A stretch of 39,627 bases of DNA, from the NCBI RefSeq assembly GCF_915070105.1, contig NZ_CAJZFJ010000011.1, positions 1-39,627 on the forward strand. The letters run 5' to 3'. This document shows, piece after piece, positions 16,469-25,114 of the stretch. The notes under the pieces were generated by a model. It was given only the letters and a program-made list of their open reading frames with translations, ran no database searches and was not told the origin of the DNA. The first letter of the stretch is position 1, and each line of letters starts with the position of its first letter. The translations under genes and the position numbers were made by a program. This DNA is from an uncultured Porphyromonas sp. Its GTDB lineage: Bacteria > Bacteroidota > Bacteroidia > Bacteroidales > Porphyromonadaceae.

Positions 16469-17407
16469 ATGCACAAGTACTCAGCCCCCTGTGGCCAAGA
16501 TGAGGATCCTATCTTCTCTGGTCAGTCAGTCTTCAAGCACAAGTCCGCAGCCCTCCTCTCCATCCCTCAGCTTCGCAGGCTCTCCGCAGGCGAACGAGTA
16601 TGCCTACAGACAGAGGGTGACTACTACCTGCTCTTCCTCATCTCGGGCAGGGCAGAGATGAAGCTCAACACCCAGCCTCCCACGAACTCAGTCGGGGGGG
16701 AAGAGATGATCTTTATCCCCATGGGCTCTGTCGTAGAGATCACGGCACTAGAGCCTCTAGAGTTCCTGTCCTTCCACTTCTTACCTAGCATACACCTCTG
16801 CGCACGTCAGTGTCCAGACCGTCCTCTTAGGAACTTCAGTGCCACACCAACGAAGTCGGAGGAGCCACACCTTACACACCTCCCCTTCTCGCCGGGTATC
16901 ACCTTTTGGACACAATCCATCACGGAGTACCTAAAGTACTCACTGTCCGACCTTAGGCTCTTCGATGTGAAGCTACAGGAGCTCTTTCTTCTACTGCGTA
17001 TGAACTATGCACGGCACATGCAGGAGGAGTTTCTACGCTTCTTCCACTGCAAGCGCACAGGGTTCAGTTGTCAGGTCTTCAAGCACCATCGCAGATGTCG
17101 CACAGTGGATGATCTAGCAGCAGCTCTGGGGGTATCGCCCTCTGTGCTGGCACGTCTGTTCGATGACGAATTCGGGATCTCGCCGATGAAGTGGCTACTA
17201 CAGCAGCGGGCTAGACATGTCTACAAGGATCTTATCGATAGCGATCTATCGCTGACCGAGATAGCAGAGCGGTATTACTTCTCCTCATCGGGCTATCTCT
17301 CGGCTTTCTGTCGTCGTGTCTTCGGGCTCTCCCCGATCAAGATTCGACGGGGACAGCTAGGTATGGTAGATGGAGAGGAAGAGCCCAGCGAGGGGGCAGA
17401 GGAATAA
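16469..17407 (+). CDS. AraC-family transcriptional regulator
   Basis: The 312-residue protein has an N-terminal cupin-like sensor region (about 30-110, with EGDYYLLFLISGRAEM and GEEMIFIPMGSVVEI). A C-terminal AraC DNA-binding domain (about 208-300) carries two helix-turn-helix segments: VDDLAAALGVSPSVLARLFDDEFG and SLTEIAERYYFSSSGYLSAFCRRVFG. The ligand and targets are unknown. It lies 65 bp after rimM and one base before the CPBP protease gene, so it may control that neighbour or itself. I see no clear TAnnTTTG element in the short upstream gap. Confidence 0.9.
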   Translation: MHKYSAPCGQDEDPIFSGQSVFKHKSAALLSIPQLRRLSAGERVCLQTEGDYYLLFLISGRAEMKLNTQPPTNSVGGEEMIFIPMGSVVEITALEPLEFLSFHFLPSIHLCARQCPDRPLRNFSATPTKSEEPHLTHLPFSPGITFWTQSITEYLKYSLSDLRLFDVKLQELFLLLRMNYARHMQEEFLRFFHCKRTGFSCQVFKHHRRCRTVDDLAAALGVSPSVLARLFDDEFGISPMKWLLQQRARHVYKDLIDSDLSLTEIAERYYFSSSGYLSAFCRRVFGLSPIKIRRGQLGMVDGEEEPSEGAEE

Positions 17408-17408
17408 A

Positions 17409-18131
17409 ATGATGGAGGCACGGAAGGAGCTTGCGCTACTGCTTGGCTGGATCCCAGTATCCCTACTCGGAGTCTCACTGCTGAGCGCACTAGCCATTCA
17501 TCTCATCCTGCCTTTACTCTCTGGGGCAGTCACACTCGTCCCCCTACTGCGCCTGTGTCAGTATGCACTACCTGCGCTGGGGATGTTCCTCCTGCCCGTC
17601 TATATCTTTCCTGAGGGGAGGAGTGCACGGCGACTGCTCCGACAGCCCCTCTTCCCTGAGGCTTGGGAACGTAAGCAGATCATACTATGTCTGACACTAA
17701 GTGTGGTGGGGTATCTGCTCTGCAATGTGCTTACGGATCTCATGACAGATGTCGCCGAGCACATGGGTGTCGATGCGATAGACCGAGTAGAGCAGGTCGT
17801 GCGTGAGGAGCTCCAGCGTCATCGTAGCTCGCTCCTCTATTATTGGCTTGCCTTCGCACTCATACCAGCCATCGTCGAGGAACTCTTCTTCCGTGGTATG
17901 CTCCAGCCCCTACTCACACGGAGCCTCCCTATCCATCCCTATATCGCTATTGGGATCGCCTCGGTGATCTTCTCGCTGATGCACCTCTCGTGGATAGGGT
18001 TTCTCGGACGCATCGTCCTGGGCTTCACCTTGGGTTACTTAGCCTATGAGCTACGTAGTCTGAGGCTGCCTATACTCGTCCACCTAATGAACAACACCGT
18101 GGCATTGGCTCTCATAGCCTTTGACCTCTAG
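17409..18131 (+). CDS. CPBP family intramembrane glutamic endopeptidase
   Basis: The 240-residue polytopic membrane protein has several hydrophobic helices. It shows the three CPBP (Abi/CAAX-protease-like) motifs: EELFFRGML (EExxxR), FSLMHLSW (FxxxH) and a late H-x-x-N in VHLMNN. These residues form the active site in this family, whose members process prenylated proteins, bacteriocins or unknown substrates. The start is either 17409 or the next codon, one base after the AraC stop, so the two genes are translationally close. It converges with the 18184-19374 gene. Confidence 0.9.
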   Translation: MMEARKELALLLGWIPVSLLGVSLLSALAIHLILPLLSGAVTLVPLLRLCQYALPALGMFLLPVYIFPEGRSARRLLRQPLFPEAWERKQIILCLTLSVVGYLLCNVLTDLMTDVAEHMGVDAIDRVEQVVREELQRHRSSLLYYWLAFALIPAIVEELFFRGMLQPLLTRSLPIHPYIAIGIASVIFSLMHLSWIGFLGRIVLGFTLGYLAYELRSLRLPILVHLMNNTVALALIAFDL

Positions 18132-18183
18132 GGCATTGCCCACCTTCCCACTATCGCACTTCTTTATCCTATGTGGTCTACCT

Positions 18184-19374
18184 CTACTCTTCGAGGTGGA
18201 CAGAGCTCTTGCACCACAGCCCCCGAGTGAAATCGGGGATCTCGACTGGCCTTCGCTCAGACTCAGAACGTGCACTCAGCTCAATGACCGAAGACCATAG
18301 AGCCGCATCATACACCGTTAGGTCAAGGGACTGTCCATGACGTAGGCAGTGGATGAGGCGTGCATCCATGACATAGTTCATGACATTCTCCACCCCCTTG
18401 TCTTTGCCCTCTTGTATCCAGGATTCTAGGGGGGAGCAAGCCTCCCGAGTCAAGTAATCCTCTACCTCATCACCTGCCAAGGCCTCACTCCAGCCTCGTA
18501 GCTGAAGAGTCGGAGAAGGGTACTTACATAGGAAGCCCTCACTACCCGAGAGTGACTGAAGACGTGAGTACGGACGAGGTGTATGTAGATCTAGGTGAAG
18601 TGATGCTGTGCGTCCCTGCTCTGTACGTAAGAGGATCGTACTGATACGCTCCGAGAGAGGTGCATCGGGATCTGACGAGATCGCGTACAGCTCGGTAAAG
18701 CGATCGCCATGATGAATATCCAGAAGCTGAGCCATAGGCCCTATCCCATGTGTCGGATAGGCATTACCTGCAGCGAAGGGATAGCCCTCGTCCATCCAGC
18801 CCAGCAGAGGAATCTCCTCTTGGCCTAGGGCACTCAAGCTATGTAGATCATGGATATAACCACCCGAGCAGTGCTTGATGCGCCCCAGCTCTCCCTTAGC
18901 CACTAGAGCCAGCGTACGTAGGTGGAAAGGATCGAAGCAGCAGTTCTCCAGCGGGAAGTAGTGCCTGCCCATTCGCTCCGAGGTCTCGACAAGCCTCCAG
19001 CAGTCCTCCAGGGTCAGTGCTGCAGGCACCTCTACGGCGACATGTAGCCCCGCCTCCATAGTCGCACAAGCTAGAGGAACATGACTATACCAATCCGTAC
19101 AGATAAGCACCAAGTCCACCTCTCCACTAGCTAGCATCTCGGGGATCTGCTCCCTACTATATCCCTTAGCTTCGGGGCAGCCCAGAGAGCTAAGGAGGGT
19201 CTGAGCCTCTTGTATTCGCTCGGGGTAAATGTCTGATAGGGCGACAATAGTCGCACCCTCGATGTGCCTATAGCGCTGTATCGTACGTAGCCCACGCTGG
19301 CCTAGCCCTATGATGCCTAGACGCACGTGGGGCAGAGGAGAATAGGCGGGAGAGAGGGAGTGTTGTTCCTTCAC
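18184..19374 (-). CDS. Gfo/Idh/MocA family protein, GH109-like glycosidase
   Basis: The 396-residue protein has an N-terminal Rossmann nucleotide-binding fold (LGIIGLGQRGLRT, 19-31). Its segments resemble GH109 alpha-N-acetylgalactosaminidases more than ordinary dehydrogenases: AVEVPAALTLEDCWRLVETSE, the HYFPLENCCFD block, THGIGPMAQLLDIHHGDRF, and the C-terminal PDFTRGLW. GH109 enzymes use tightly bound NAD+ in an oxidation-elimination mechanism to cut glycosides. No signal peptide is visible, so it may act in the cytosol, unlike many secreted GH109 members. Activity as a plain oxidoreductase cannot be excluded. It is monocistronic, with a promoter element at 19401-19408. Confidence 0.78.
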   Translation of the reverse strand: MKEQHSLSPAYSPLPHVRLGIIGLGQRGLRTIQRYRHIEGATIVALSDIYPERIQEAQTLLSSLGCPEAKGYSREQIPEMLASGEVDLVLICTDWYSHVPLACATMEAGLHVAVEVPAALTLEDCWRLVETSERMGRHYFPLENCCFDPFHLRTLALVAKGELGRIKHCSGGYIHDLHSLSALGQEEIPLLGWMDEGYPFAAGNAYPTHGIGPMAQLLDIHHGDRFTELYAISSDPDAPLSERISTILLRTEQGRTASLHLDLHTPRPYSRLQSLSGSEGFLCKYPSPTLQLRGWSEALAGDEVEDYLTREACSPLESWIQEGKDKGVENVMNYVMDARLIHCLRHGQSLDLTVYDAALWSSVIELSARSESERRPVEIPDFTRGLWCKSSVHLEE

Positions 19375-19400
19375 TTCTATCTGTCTAAGAGTATTCTGTA

Positions 19401-19408
19401 CAAATATA
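19401..19408 (-). promoter_or_regulatory. -7 promoter element of the GH109-like gene
   Basis: The minus strand reads TATATTTG 27 bp upstream of the start codon, predicting a leader of about 20 nt. Confidence 0.55.
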
Positions 19409-19431
19409 CATCATCTTCGGATTAGAATAAG

Positions 19432-19439
19432 TACATTTG
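19432..19439 (+). promoter_or_regulatory. -7 promoter element of the threonine dehydrogenase gene
   Basis: TACATTTG on the plus strand lies 98 bp upstream of the start codon. It is 24 bp from the opposing element, so the two promoters share one regulatory region. Confidence 0.5.
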
Positions 19440-19536
19440 TCCCCGAGATAAGACATCCGTACGTCTTTCTATTGATGAGCATACGTCCATAATACATAGA
19501 CTTTATATACGAGTATAACATCAAACTGACGAGAGT

Positions 19537-20493
19537 ATGAAAAACATTCTCATCATCGGATCTACTGGTCAGATCGGCACCGAGCTCGCTATGACCCTAC
19601 GTAAGATCTATCCCACAGTCGTCGCTGGTTATATCCCTGCTGCCCCACCCAAGGGTGAGCTCCTAGAGAGTGGTCCTAGTGAGATCGTGGACATCACGGA
19701 TCCTGTGCAGATCGCAGAGGTCGTCCGTAAGTATCAAGTGGACACAGTCTTCAACCTCGCTGCACTGCTAAGTGCCGTCGCAGAGGCCAAGCCACAACTC
19801 GCTTGGAAGATAGGACTAGGAGGACTCTTCAACGTCCTAGAGGTAGCACGCGAAGAGGGCTGTGCCGTCTTTACGCCCAGCTCCATTGGCTCCTTTGGCC
19901 CTGAGACTCCCCATGACAAGACACCACAGGATACCATCCAACGCCCTAAGACGATGTATGGTGTGACCAAGGTCTCTGGGGAGCTCCTCAGTGACTACTA
20001 CCACAAGCGCTTCGGTGTAGATACCCGCTCCGTACGCTTCCCCGGCCTTATATCCAACGTAGCTCCTCCGGGAGGTGGGACGACAGACTATGCCGTAGAT
20101 ATCTACTATGCTGCGGTACGTGAGGGACGCTTCAAGTGCCCACTCAAGCCTGGCACCTACATGGACATGATGTACATGCCCGACGCCCTAAGAGCCATCA
20201 TTGAGCTCATGGAGGCTGATCCCACGAAGCTTGTCCACCGTAATTCCTTTAATGTCACAGCCATGAGCTTTGATCCAGAGGAGATCGCAGCTTCTATCAG
20301 GGAGGTTATCCCAGGCTTCGTGATGGAGTATGACCTCGATCCACTACGTCAGGGTATCGCTGACTCTTGGCCCAACTCCCTAGATGACAGCTGTGCTCGT
20401 AATGAATGGGGATGGAAGCCCGAGTATGACCTCAAGGCTATGACCCTAGACATGATCGAGACCATCAGACGCAAGGATGCTGCTAAGGCATAA
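19537..20493 (+). CDS. L-threonine 3-dehydrogenase, SDR (epimerase-like) type
   Basis: The enzyme oxidises L-threonine with NAD+ to 2-amino-3-ketobutyrate, the first step to glycine and acetyl-CoA. At 318 residues it is the extended short-chain dehydrogenase type, not the zinc MDR type of E. coli. It shows the Rossmann motif GSTGQIG (8-14), the serines in TPSSIGSFGP (about 115), and the catalytic pair YGVTK (Y141, K145). Its PGGGTTDYAVDIYY segment is characteristic of bacterial SDR threonine dehydrogenases. Similarity to UDP-galactose 4-epimerases is expected, but the PGGGTTDYA block favours threonine. It ends at a clear terminator. Confidence 0.9.
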   Translation: MKNILIIGSTGQIGTELAMTLRKIYPTVVAGYIPAAPPKGELLESGPSEIVDITDPVQIAEVVRKYQVDTVFNLAALLSAVAEAKPQLAWKIGLGGLFNVLEVAREEGCAVFTPSSIGSFGPETPHDKTPQDTIQRPKTMYGVTKVSGELLSDYYHKRFGVDTRSVRFPGLISNVAPPGGGTTDYAVDIYYAAVREGRFKCPLKPGTYMDMMYMPDALRAIIELMEADPTKLVHRNSFNVTAMSFDPEEIAASIREVIPGFVMEYDLDPLRQGIADSWPNSLDDSCARNEWGWKPEYDLKAMTLDMIETIRRKDAAKA

Positions 20494-20557
20494 TCCCCCT
20501 ATGCACTAAGGCATAACGATAGCAAGCACTGGGGCTAGTCTGCCCCACCTAAGATAT

Positions 20558-20594
20558 GTACCAGACACCCTCTCGTAGGGTGTCTGGTACTTTG
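20558..20594 (+). terminator. Intrinsic terminator of threonine dehydrogenase gene
   Basis: A 13-bp perfect stem (GTACCAGACACCC at 20558-20570 with 20578-20590) with a 7-nt loop is followed by TTTGCTT. It lies 65 bp past the stop codon. Confidence 0.8.
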
Positions 20595-20791
20595 CTTATA
20601 TACCGCTCCTATCCACCCTCACTATACGAGTAGGAGATCCCCTTCTTTGAAAGGGAGAGATGAATCGACTCTGGGATGGTAGATGTCCTTCGTGTAAGGT
20701 AAAGATACGCTCCTTGCCAAGTCGGGAGCGAGCATACAATATGCGAACAAAGAGAATATCAGAATAAGATAAGGACACACCCAAAATAACG

Positions 20792-20825
20792 AAGGGCATA
20801 CACCTCAGATGAGGTGTATGCCCTT
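20792..20825 (-). terminator. Terminator-like hairpin of pyk
   Basis: A long, nearly perfect stem starts AAGGGCATACACCTCA at 20792 and has only a 2-nt loop. It lies about 90 bp past the pyk stop; the minus strand continues CGTTATTTTGG. Confidence 0.75.
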
Positions 20826-20917
20826 CCTCGTTGATTAGGGAGCTATGATTGCGGGGACTCTACTCGCTGTGGTAGTGAGAAGAGGCCTGCGACCTGCTCG
20901 CTAAGGCGAATGATCGC

Positions 20918-22351
20918 TTACTTGTTGCGCTCAAGGATGTTGCCAACGGTCTCGATCTCGAGAGCGTGAGCAGCACCTGTGATACCGATCGTACCGCTCA
21001 TGAAGGCTGCCTGAGTAGACTCCTTGATGAGGCCAGACTCGATGAAGCTCTTGATACCAGCTACGAGGCGAGACTTCTCGCAATGCTCTTCGCCAGCGTA
21101 GTGTGCAGTGACACCATAGCTGAGGGCAAGCTGACGGGAAAGAGTCTCTTCATAGCAAACAGCGCATACAGGCACCGTAGCACGGAAGGAGGAGAGGTAG
21201 CGAGCTGTACGACCCGTGAAGCTATCGGTGATGATAGCCTCGGTATTGATCTGCTCGACGCTACGTACAGCCTGCTTAGCGAGGAAGGCTGTCGTGGTGC
21301 TGACTTCCTTGGAGTAAGGCACCTCGTCGTTGTAGTTTTCCTCAAGGGTAGATTCAGCCTCACGGATGATGCTAGCCATGGTCTGTACAGCCTCTAGGGG
21401 GTACTTACCGTTAGCCGTCTCACCAGAGAGCATGACAGCGTCGGTGCGGTAGTAGACAGCGTTAGCGATGTCGCTCACCTCAGCACGAGTAGGAAGAGGA
21501 TTGTCGATCATCGTGTGAAGCATCTGCGTAGCTACGATGACGGGCTTCTTGGCAGCGATACACTTCTTGATGATCATGCGCTGGATACCAGGGACCTTCT
21601 CTGCGGGGACTTCGATAGCGAGGTCACCACGAGCGATCATGATACCATAGCAGGAGTCGATGATCTCGTCGATGTTGTCTACACCCTCCTGGTTCTCGAT
21701 CTTAGCGATGATCTTGATGTCGCTCTTGTGCTCGTCTAGGATCGCCTGGATCTCCTCGATGTCTCTCTTGTTACGGACGAAGGAATGAGCGATGAACTCG
21801 ATCTTCTGAGGAATAGAGTGGAGGATGTTACCACGGTCCTTCTCGGTGAGTGAGGGCAGGTCGATACGTACGCCAGGGACGTTGACGCTCTTGCGGCTGC
21901 CGAGCTTACCGTTGTTCTGGCAAGTGGTGTAGAGCTTGTCAGCTTCCTTCTTCTCTACGAAGAAGGCAAGAGCGCCGTCATCGAGGAGGATGGTAGCACC
22001 GACAGGTACATCGTGCACGAAGTTCACGTAGTTCACGTTGATGACTTCGTTGTTGGTCTTAGCCTCGGGATTGGCCATGAAGACTACCTTGTCACCAGCA
22101 TTGAACTGACGCTTGACCTCAGCATCTCCTTCGAGTACTGTGGTACGCACCTCGGGGCCCTTGGTGTCGAGGAGTACAGCGACGTTGGGGGAGACGGCAC
22201 GAGTGTTCTGGATCACCTGAGTGATACCTTCCTTGGTCATGTGAGCCGTGTTCATACGCACGACATTGACACCAGCCTCTACGAGGGGACGGATAAAGTC
22301 CACATCACAGCGTAGGTCGGAGATGGTGGCTACGATCTTTGTCTTCTTCAT
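20918..22351 (-). CDS. pyk: Pyruvate kinase
   Basis: Pyruvate kinase makes pyruvate and ATP from PEP and ADP. Starting at the ATG at 22351 (MKKTKIVATISD), preceded by AAAAGGAATT, gives 477 residues; the longer frame to 22429 runs into aroQ. Visible signatures are the barrel start with VEAGVNVVRMNTAHM, LLDTKGPEVRT, the catalytic lysine block IIAKIENQEGVDNIDEI, and the Mg/substrate block GIMIARGDLAIEVP. VATQMLHTMIDNPLPTRAEVSDIANAV and MLSGETANGKYP complete the barrel, followed by the C-terminal domain. It follows aroQ by 43 bp and shows no clear TAnnTTTG box of its own, so it may be read from the aroQ promoter. Confidence 0.96.
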   Translation of the reverse strand: MKKTKIVATISDLRCDVDFIRPLVEAGVNVVRMNTAHMTKEGITQVIQNTRAVSPNVAVLLDTKGPEVRTTVLEGDAEVKRQFNAGDKVVFMANPEAKTNNEVINVNYVNFVHDVPVGATILLDDGALAFFVEKKEADKLYTTCQNNGKLGSRKSVNVPGVRIDLPSLTEKDRGNILHSIPQKIEFIAHSFVRNKRDIEEIQAILDEHKSDIKIIAKIENQEGVDNIDEIIDSCYGIMIARGDLAIEVPAEKVPGIQRMIIKKCIAAKKPVIVATQMLHTMIDNPLPTRAEVSDIANAVYYRTDAVMLSGETANGKYPLEAVQTMASIIREAESTLEENYNDEVPYSKEVSTTTAFLAKQAVRSVEQINTEAIITDSFTGRTARYLSSFRATVPVCAVCYEETLSRQLALSYGVTAHYAGEEHCEKSRLVAGIKSFIESGLIKESTQAAFMSGTIGITGAAHALEIETVGNILERNK

Positions 22352-22394
22352 AATTCCTTTTATAATGTATAGTGTTACTTTTTTACTATCTGAA

Positions 22395-22877
22395 TTAGGG
22401 GAGCCTAGCGCTCGTGGGGCTTTGGGCATGTAGGCGACTCCGTAGAGCCTCTAGTGCTAGGCGATAGCTATCTAGTCCTAGTCCTGTGATCACCCCCTGG
22501 CACACGGGTGAGAGGAGGGAGTGGCGGCGGATCTCTTCGCGCGCGTAGATATTGGAGATATGGACTTCGATAGTCGGGATAGAGATAGCCCGTAGCGCAT
22601 CGGCCAGAGCTAGGGAGGTATGCGTGTAGGCTCCTGCGTTGAGGATGATACCGTCTACACCTTCGTCCTCCAGCTGGTAGAGACGTTCGATGAGTGCCCC
22701 CTCGCTGTGGGACTGGAAGTAGGTGATACGTAGGCTCTCGCTGTAGGTCGTGCGTAGCTCTTCGAGACAGACCTCCATGGTCTTGGTGCCATAGATCTCG
22801 GGCTCTCGCCGTCCTATGCGTTGGAGATTGGGGCCATTGATGATCTCGACCCAGTTCCTCGTACCTGATATATCCAT
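22395..22877 (-). CDS. aroQ: 3-dehydroquinate dehydratase, type II
   Basis: This enzyme of the shikimate pathway converts 3-dehydroquinate to 3-dehydroshikimate by a trans-elimination. The 160-residue length fits the small dodecameric type II enzymes. Motifs are IINGPNLQRIGRREPEIYG with the catalytic tyrosine, ILNAGAYTHTSLALADAL (substrate-binding asparagine), and IEVHISNIYAREEIRRHSLLSP with the catalytic histidine. The N-terminal residues MDISGTRN precede the usual family start, and no better start codon lies after them. The promoter element lies only about 17 bp upstream, predicting a very short leader. Confidence 0.95.
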   Translation of the reverse strand: MDISGTRNWVEIINGPNLQRIGRREPEIYGTKTMEVCLEELRTTYSESLRITYFQSHSEGALIERLYQLEDEGVDGIILNAGAYTHTSLALADALRAISIPTIEVHISNIYAREEIRRHSLLSPVCQGVITGLGLDSYRLALEALRSRLHAQSPTSARLP

Positions 22878-22885
22878 TGTCTTCT

Positions 22886-22893
22886 TACCTTTG
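22886..22893 (+). promoter_or_regulatory. -7 promoter element of xerD
   Basis: TACCTTTG on the plus strand lies 31 bp upstream of the xerD start. It directly abuts the aroQ element on the opposite strand with no gap. Confidence 0.5.
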
Positions 22894-22901
22894 CAAAGAT
22901 A
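22894..22901 (-). promoter_or_regulatory. -7 promoter element of aroQ-pyk
   Basis: The minus strand reads TATCTTTG 17 bp upstream of the aroQ start, predicting a leader of about 10 nt. It abuts the xerD element. Confidence 0.6.
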
Positions 22902-22923
22902 ACTAAATTTCCCGTCGCTACTG

Positions 22924-23847
22924 ATGTTACCTACCGATATACGAGCGAAGTATCTATCCTATCTGCGCTTTGAGCTCAATCTCTCTGCCAATACCTGTCA
23001 GGCCTACCTCTTCGATCTGGACAAGCTACTCAGCTATATGGAGGTCGAGGGGATAGGGCTCGAGGCTCTGGACTATACACGGCTACAGCACTTCGTCTCC
23101 TCCCTCTACGACCTCGGGATCAGCCCAAGCTCTATCTCGCGCATCATCTCGGGGACAAAGAGCTTCGGGCGTTACCTCCTGCTGGAGGGCTATACGGACA
23201 CTGACCCTACGGTACTTCTGGAGGTACCTCGAAAGGGACGTTATCTACCTACTGTCCTCTCTACCGAGGAGATCGATCGTATCATGGAGGCATGTGCGAG
23301 CAAGGGGGGGATAGAGGGTGTGCGTAATAGGGCTATCGTGGAGGTGCTCTTCAGCTGTGGACTTCGGGTCAGTGAGCTGTGCCACCTGCGTCTAGCGGAT
23401 GTCTTCCTCGACGAAGGCTACCTGCACGTACTCGGCAAGGGCAGCAAGCACCGACTCGTACCGCTCAGTCCCTCTGCCGTGCATGAGATCAAGACCTACC
23501 TCAGCCATCCCGACCGACCGATCCCCAAGCGAGGGCAGGAGGACTATATCTTCCTCAGCCGTCTCGGCAAAGCGATCTCTCGTATCACCGTCTTTGTCTT
23601 CATCAAGGAGGCCGCCGAGGCAGCCGGTATCGACAAGGAGATTAGCCCCCATACCTTCCGCCATAGCTTCGCCACGGCACTCCTAGAGGGCGGGGCAAAC
23701 CTCCAGGCTATCCAGCTCCTACTCGGGCACGAGGATGTGGCGACGACTGAGATCTACACCCATATAGACCGCAGTAAGCTACGTGAGCAGATCGAGCGGT
23801 TCCATCCACGCAATCAGCGCCGTCCCGAGGACAGCAACCCAAAGTAA
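22924..23847 (+). CDS. xerD: Tyrosine recombinase XerD
   Basis: XerC/XerD recombinases resolve chromosome dimers at dif during division. The 307-residue protein has an N-terminal SAM-like core-binding domain (about 5-90) and a C-terminal catalytic domain. All catalytic residues are visible: R148 (SCGLRVSEL), K172 (GKGSKHR), H243 and R246 (SPHTFRHSFA), H269 (LLLGHE) and nucleophile Y278 (TEIYTHI). Length, the clean backbone position and the aroQ-pyk neighbourhood argue for the housekeeping recombinase and not an integrase; there are no mobile-element genes nearby. Its 3' end overlaps the convergent 23814-25025 gene by 34 bp. Confidence 0.88.
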   Translation: MLPTDIRAKYLSYLRFELNLSANTCQAYLFDLDKLLSYMEVEGIGLEALDYTRLQHFVSSLYDLGISPSSISRIISGTKSFGRYLLLEGYTDTDPTVLLEVPRKGRYLPTVLSTEEIDRIMEACASKGGIEGVRNRAIVEVLFSCGLRVSELCHLRLADVFLDEGYLHVLGKGSKHRLVPLSPSAVHEIKTYLSHPDRPIPKRGQEDYIFLSRLGKAISRITVFVFIKEAAEAAGIDKEISPHTFRHSFATALLEGGANLQAIQLLLGHEDVATTEIYTHIDRSKLREQIERFHPRNQRRPEDSNPK

Positions 23848-25025
23848 GGGGAGATGCTCAGATAGGCCTCGATATAGGAGCTCATCCTATGCTCGGAGTG
23901 TGGGTGCACCCATAGCCCCGCAGAGAGAGCCAACGTATATTTCTCTCGCTCGATGACCCGATAGCTACCACTGAGGGATAGATACCTCGGATGATGGCTG
24001 TGCACTTGCTTCCTCCCCTCTCGTCCAAGGCTCTGAGCGAAGGGAATCCCCAAGACCCCAACATAGTCTGTCCCATACCACACCCCTAGCCTAGCCCACC
24101 ACCTGCGCCAGGTCACTTCGCTCATCGCATATACCCCCCAGCCCGTATCTACGGGATAGTGTTCCCCTCGTTGCTTATAGCCGAGTCCATAGACGGCGGT
24201 ATGCCACGAGAGGGGGCGGTCAGCTAGCTGGATCTGCCGCTCGTACCCCAGCCCAAGAGCTGCATTGAGCCAAGTGTGGACCGTATCTGCCTGCTGGTTC
24301 ATCACACCACCTCGATGGTGTGCTAGGCTCTGAAGCTCTAGGCTCAGCGAAGAGACAGCGGACAGAGGTAGTCGCTGTGAGGCTGTCAAGCCAAAGACAA
24401 AGGCCTCGGGGTGCCGATCGCCCTTGAAGATAAAGCTCTGCCAGTCTACCCAAGTATCTACCTTCGTGTGCTCCCCTTGGTACTTGATCTGTAGCCCCGT
24501 CTCTCGGTCTGCCGTGAGGCAGAGCTCGGGGTTGTAGATAGGCTCAATGAGGCCGTGCCGTACTCCACCCTCTAGCACCCCCAGCAGGATCGCAAGCCCC
24601 CGCACAGGCAGGATCGAGGCCTGAAAGAAGGGACGTAGGCGAAGTCTCGTATAGCGTCCTCCCTCACCACTCCAGTAGGGTATATCCTGATAAGCGATAG
24701 CCGAGGGGTAGCGCAGTGCGCCCCAGTAATAGATATTCCCCACCCCTACACGTAGTTCAACGGGCAGCTGTGTATCGGGACGGAAGCCCAAGTCAGCACT
24801 TAGTCGGTAGCCAGGGAGCGTATAGTCGGCGATTAGGTCGGAGGCATATTCATTATTGCGAAAGAAGCTCTCAGCCGTGAGCCGAAGGGAAAGACGATCA
24901 CCATAGGCATCTAGGCTGGTACGAGAAGGTTGCTCTGCGAGGTAATGCCCCTGCCCCCAGAGAGGAGAGGTAAGGAAGCCCACACTTAGGTAAACCAAGA
25001 TGGAGCGAAGAAGAGACATAGTCAT
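23814..25025 (-). CDS. Predicted outer-membrane protein of unknown function
   Basis: I do not recognise a named family. The 403-residue protein (or 401 from the third codon) begins with a signal peptide (LLRSILVYLSVGFLTSPLWGQ). It is then rich in alternating hydrophobic and polar aromatic stretches, such as LRVGVGNIYYWGALRYPS, WGVYAMSEVTWRRWWARLGVWYG and AYLSISPYF, typical of an outer-membrane beta-barrel. There is no T9SS sorting domain and no lipobox. Its stop lies within the xerD 3' end (34-bp convergent overlap). A TATCTTTG element lies about 82 bp upstream, so it has its own promoter. Confidence 0.75.
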   Translation of the reverse strand: MTMSLLRSILVYLSVGFLTSPLWGQGHYLAEQPSRTSLDAYGDRLSLRLTAESFFRNNEYASDLIADYTLPGYRLSADLGFRPDTQLPVELRVGVGNIYYWGALRYPSAIAYQDIPYWSGEGGRYTRLRLRPFFQASILPVRGLAILLGVLEGGVRHGLIEPIYNPELCLTADRETGLQIKYQGEHTKVDTWVDWQSFIFKGDRHPEAFVFGLTASQRLPLSAVSSLSLELQSLAHHRGGVMNQQADTVHTWLNAALGLGYERQIQLADRPLSWHTAVYGLGYKQRGEHYPVDTGWGVYAMSEVTWRRWWARLGVWYGTDYVGVLGIPFAQSLGREGRKQVHSHHPRYLSLSGSYRVIEREKYTLALSAGLWVHPHSEHRMSSYIEAYLSISPYFGLLSSGRR

Positions 25026-25106
25026 ATTATATAGGTCCGTATATCAGCGGTCTAGCGACTTCGGGAGGAGGCATCTAAGACTCCAAACGATCTCCCTCCG
25101 TCCTTA

Positions 25107-25114
25107 CAAAGATA
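25107..25114 (-). promoter_or_regulatory. -7 promoter element of the outer-membrane protein gene
   Basis: The minus strand reads TATCTTTG 82 bp upstream of the start codon. Confidence 0.6.

Larger units (their letters stand above)
20494..20917. other. Intergenic region between convergent genes
   Basis: The gap contains two opposing terminators (20558-20594 plus, 20792-20825 minus). About 200 bp between them shows no credible gene, promoter or repeat. Confidence 0.6.

Noticed and set aside
22924..23847. Integrase of a mobile element
   Set aside because: The gene has the length and conserved neighbourhood of housekeeping XerD, and no attachment sites or cargo genes flank it.
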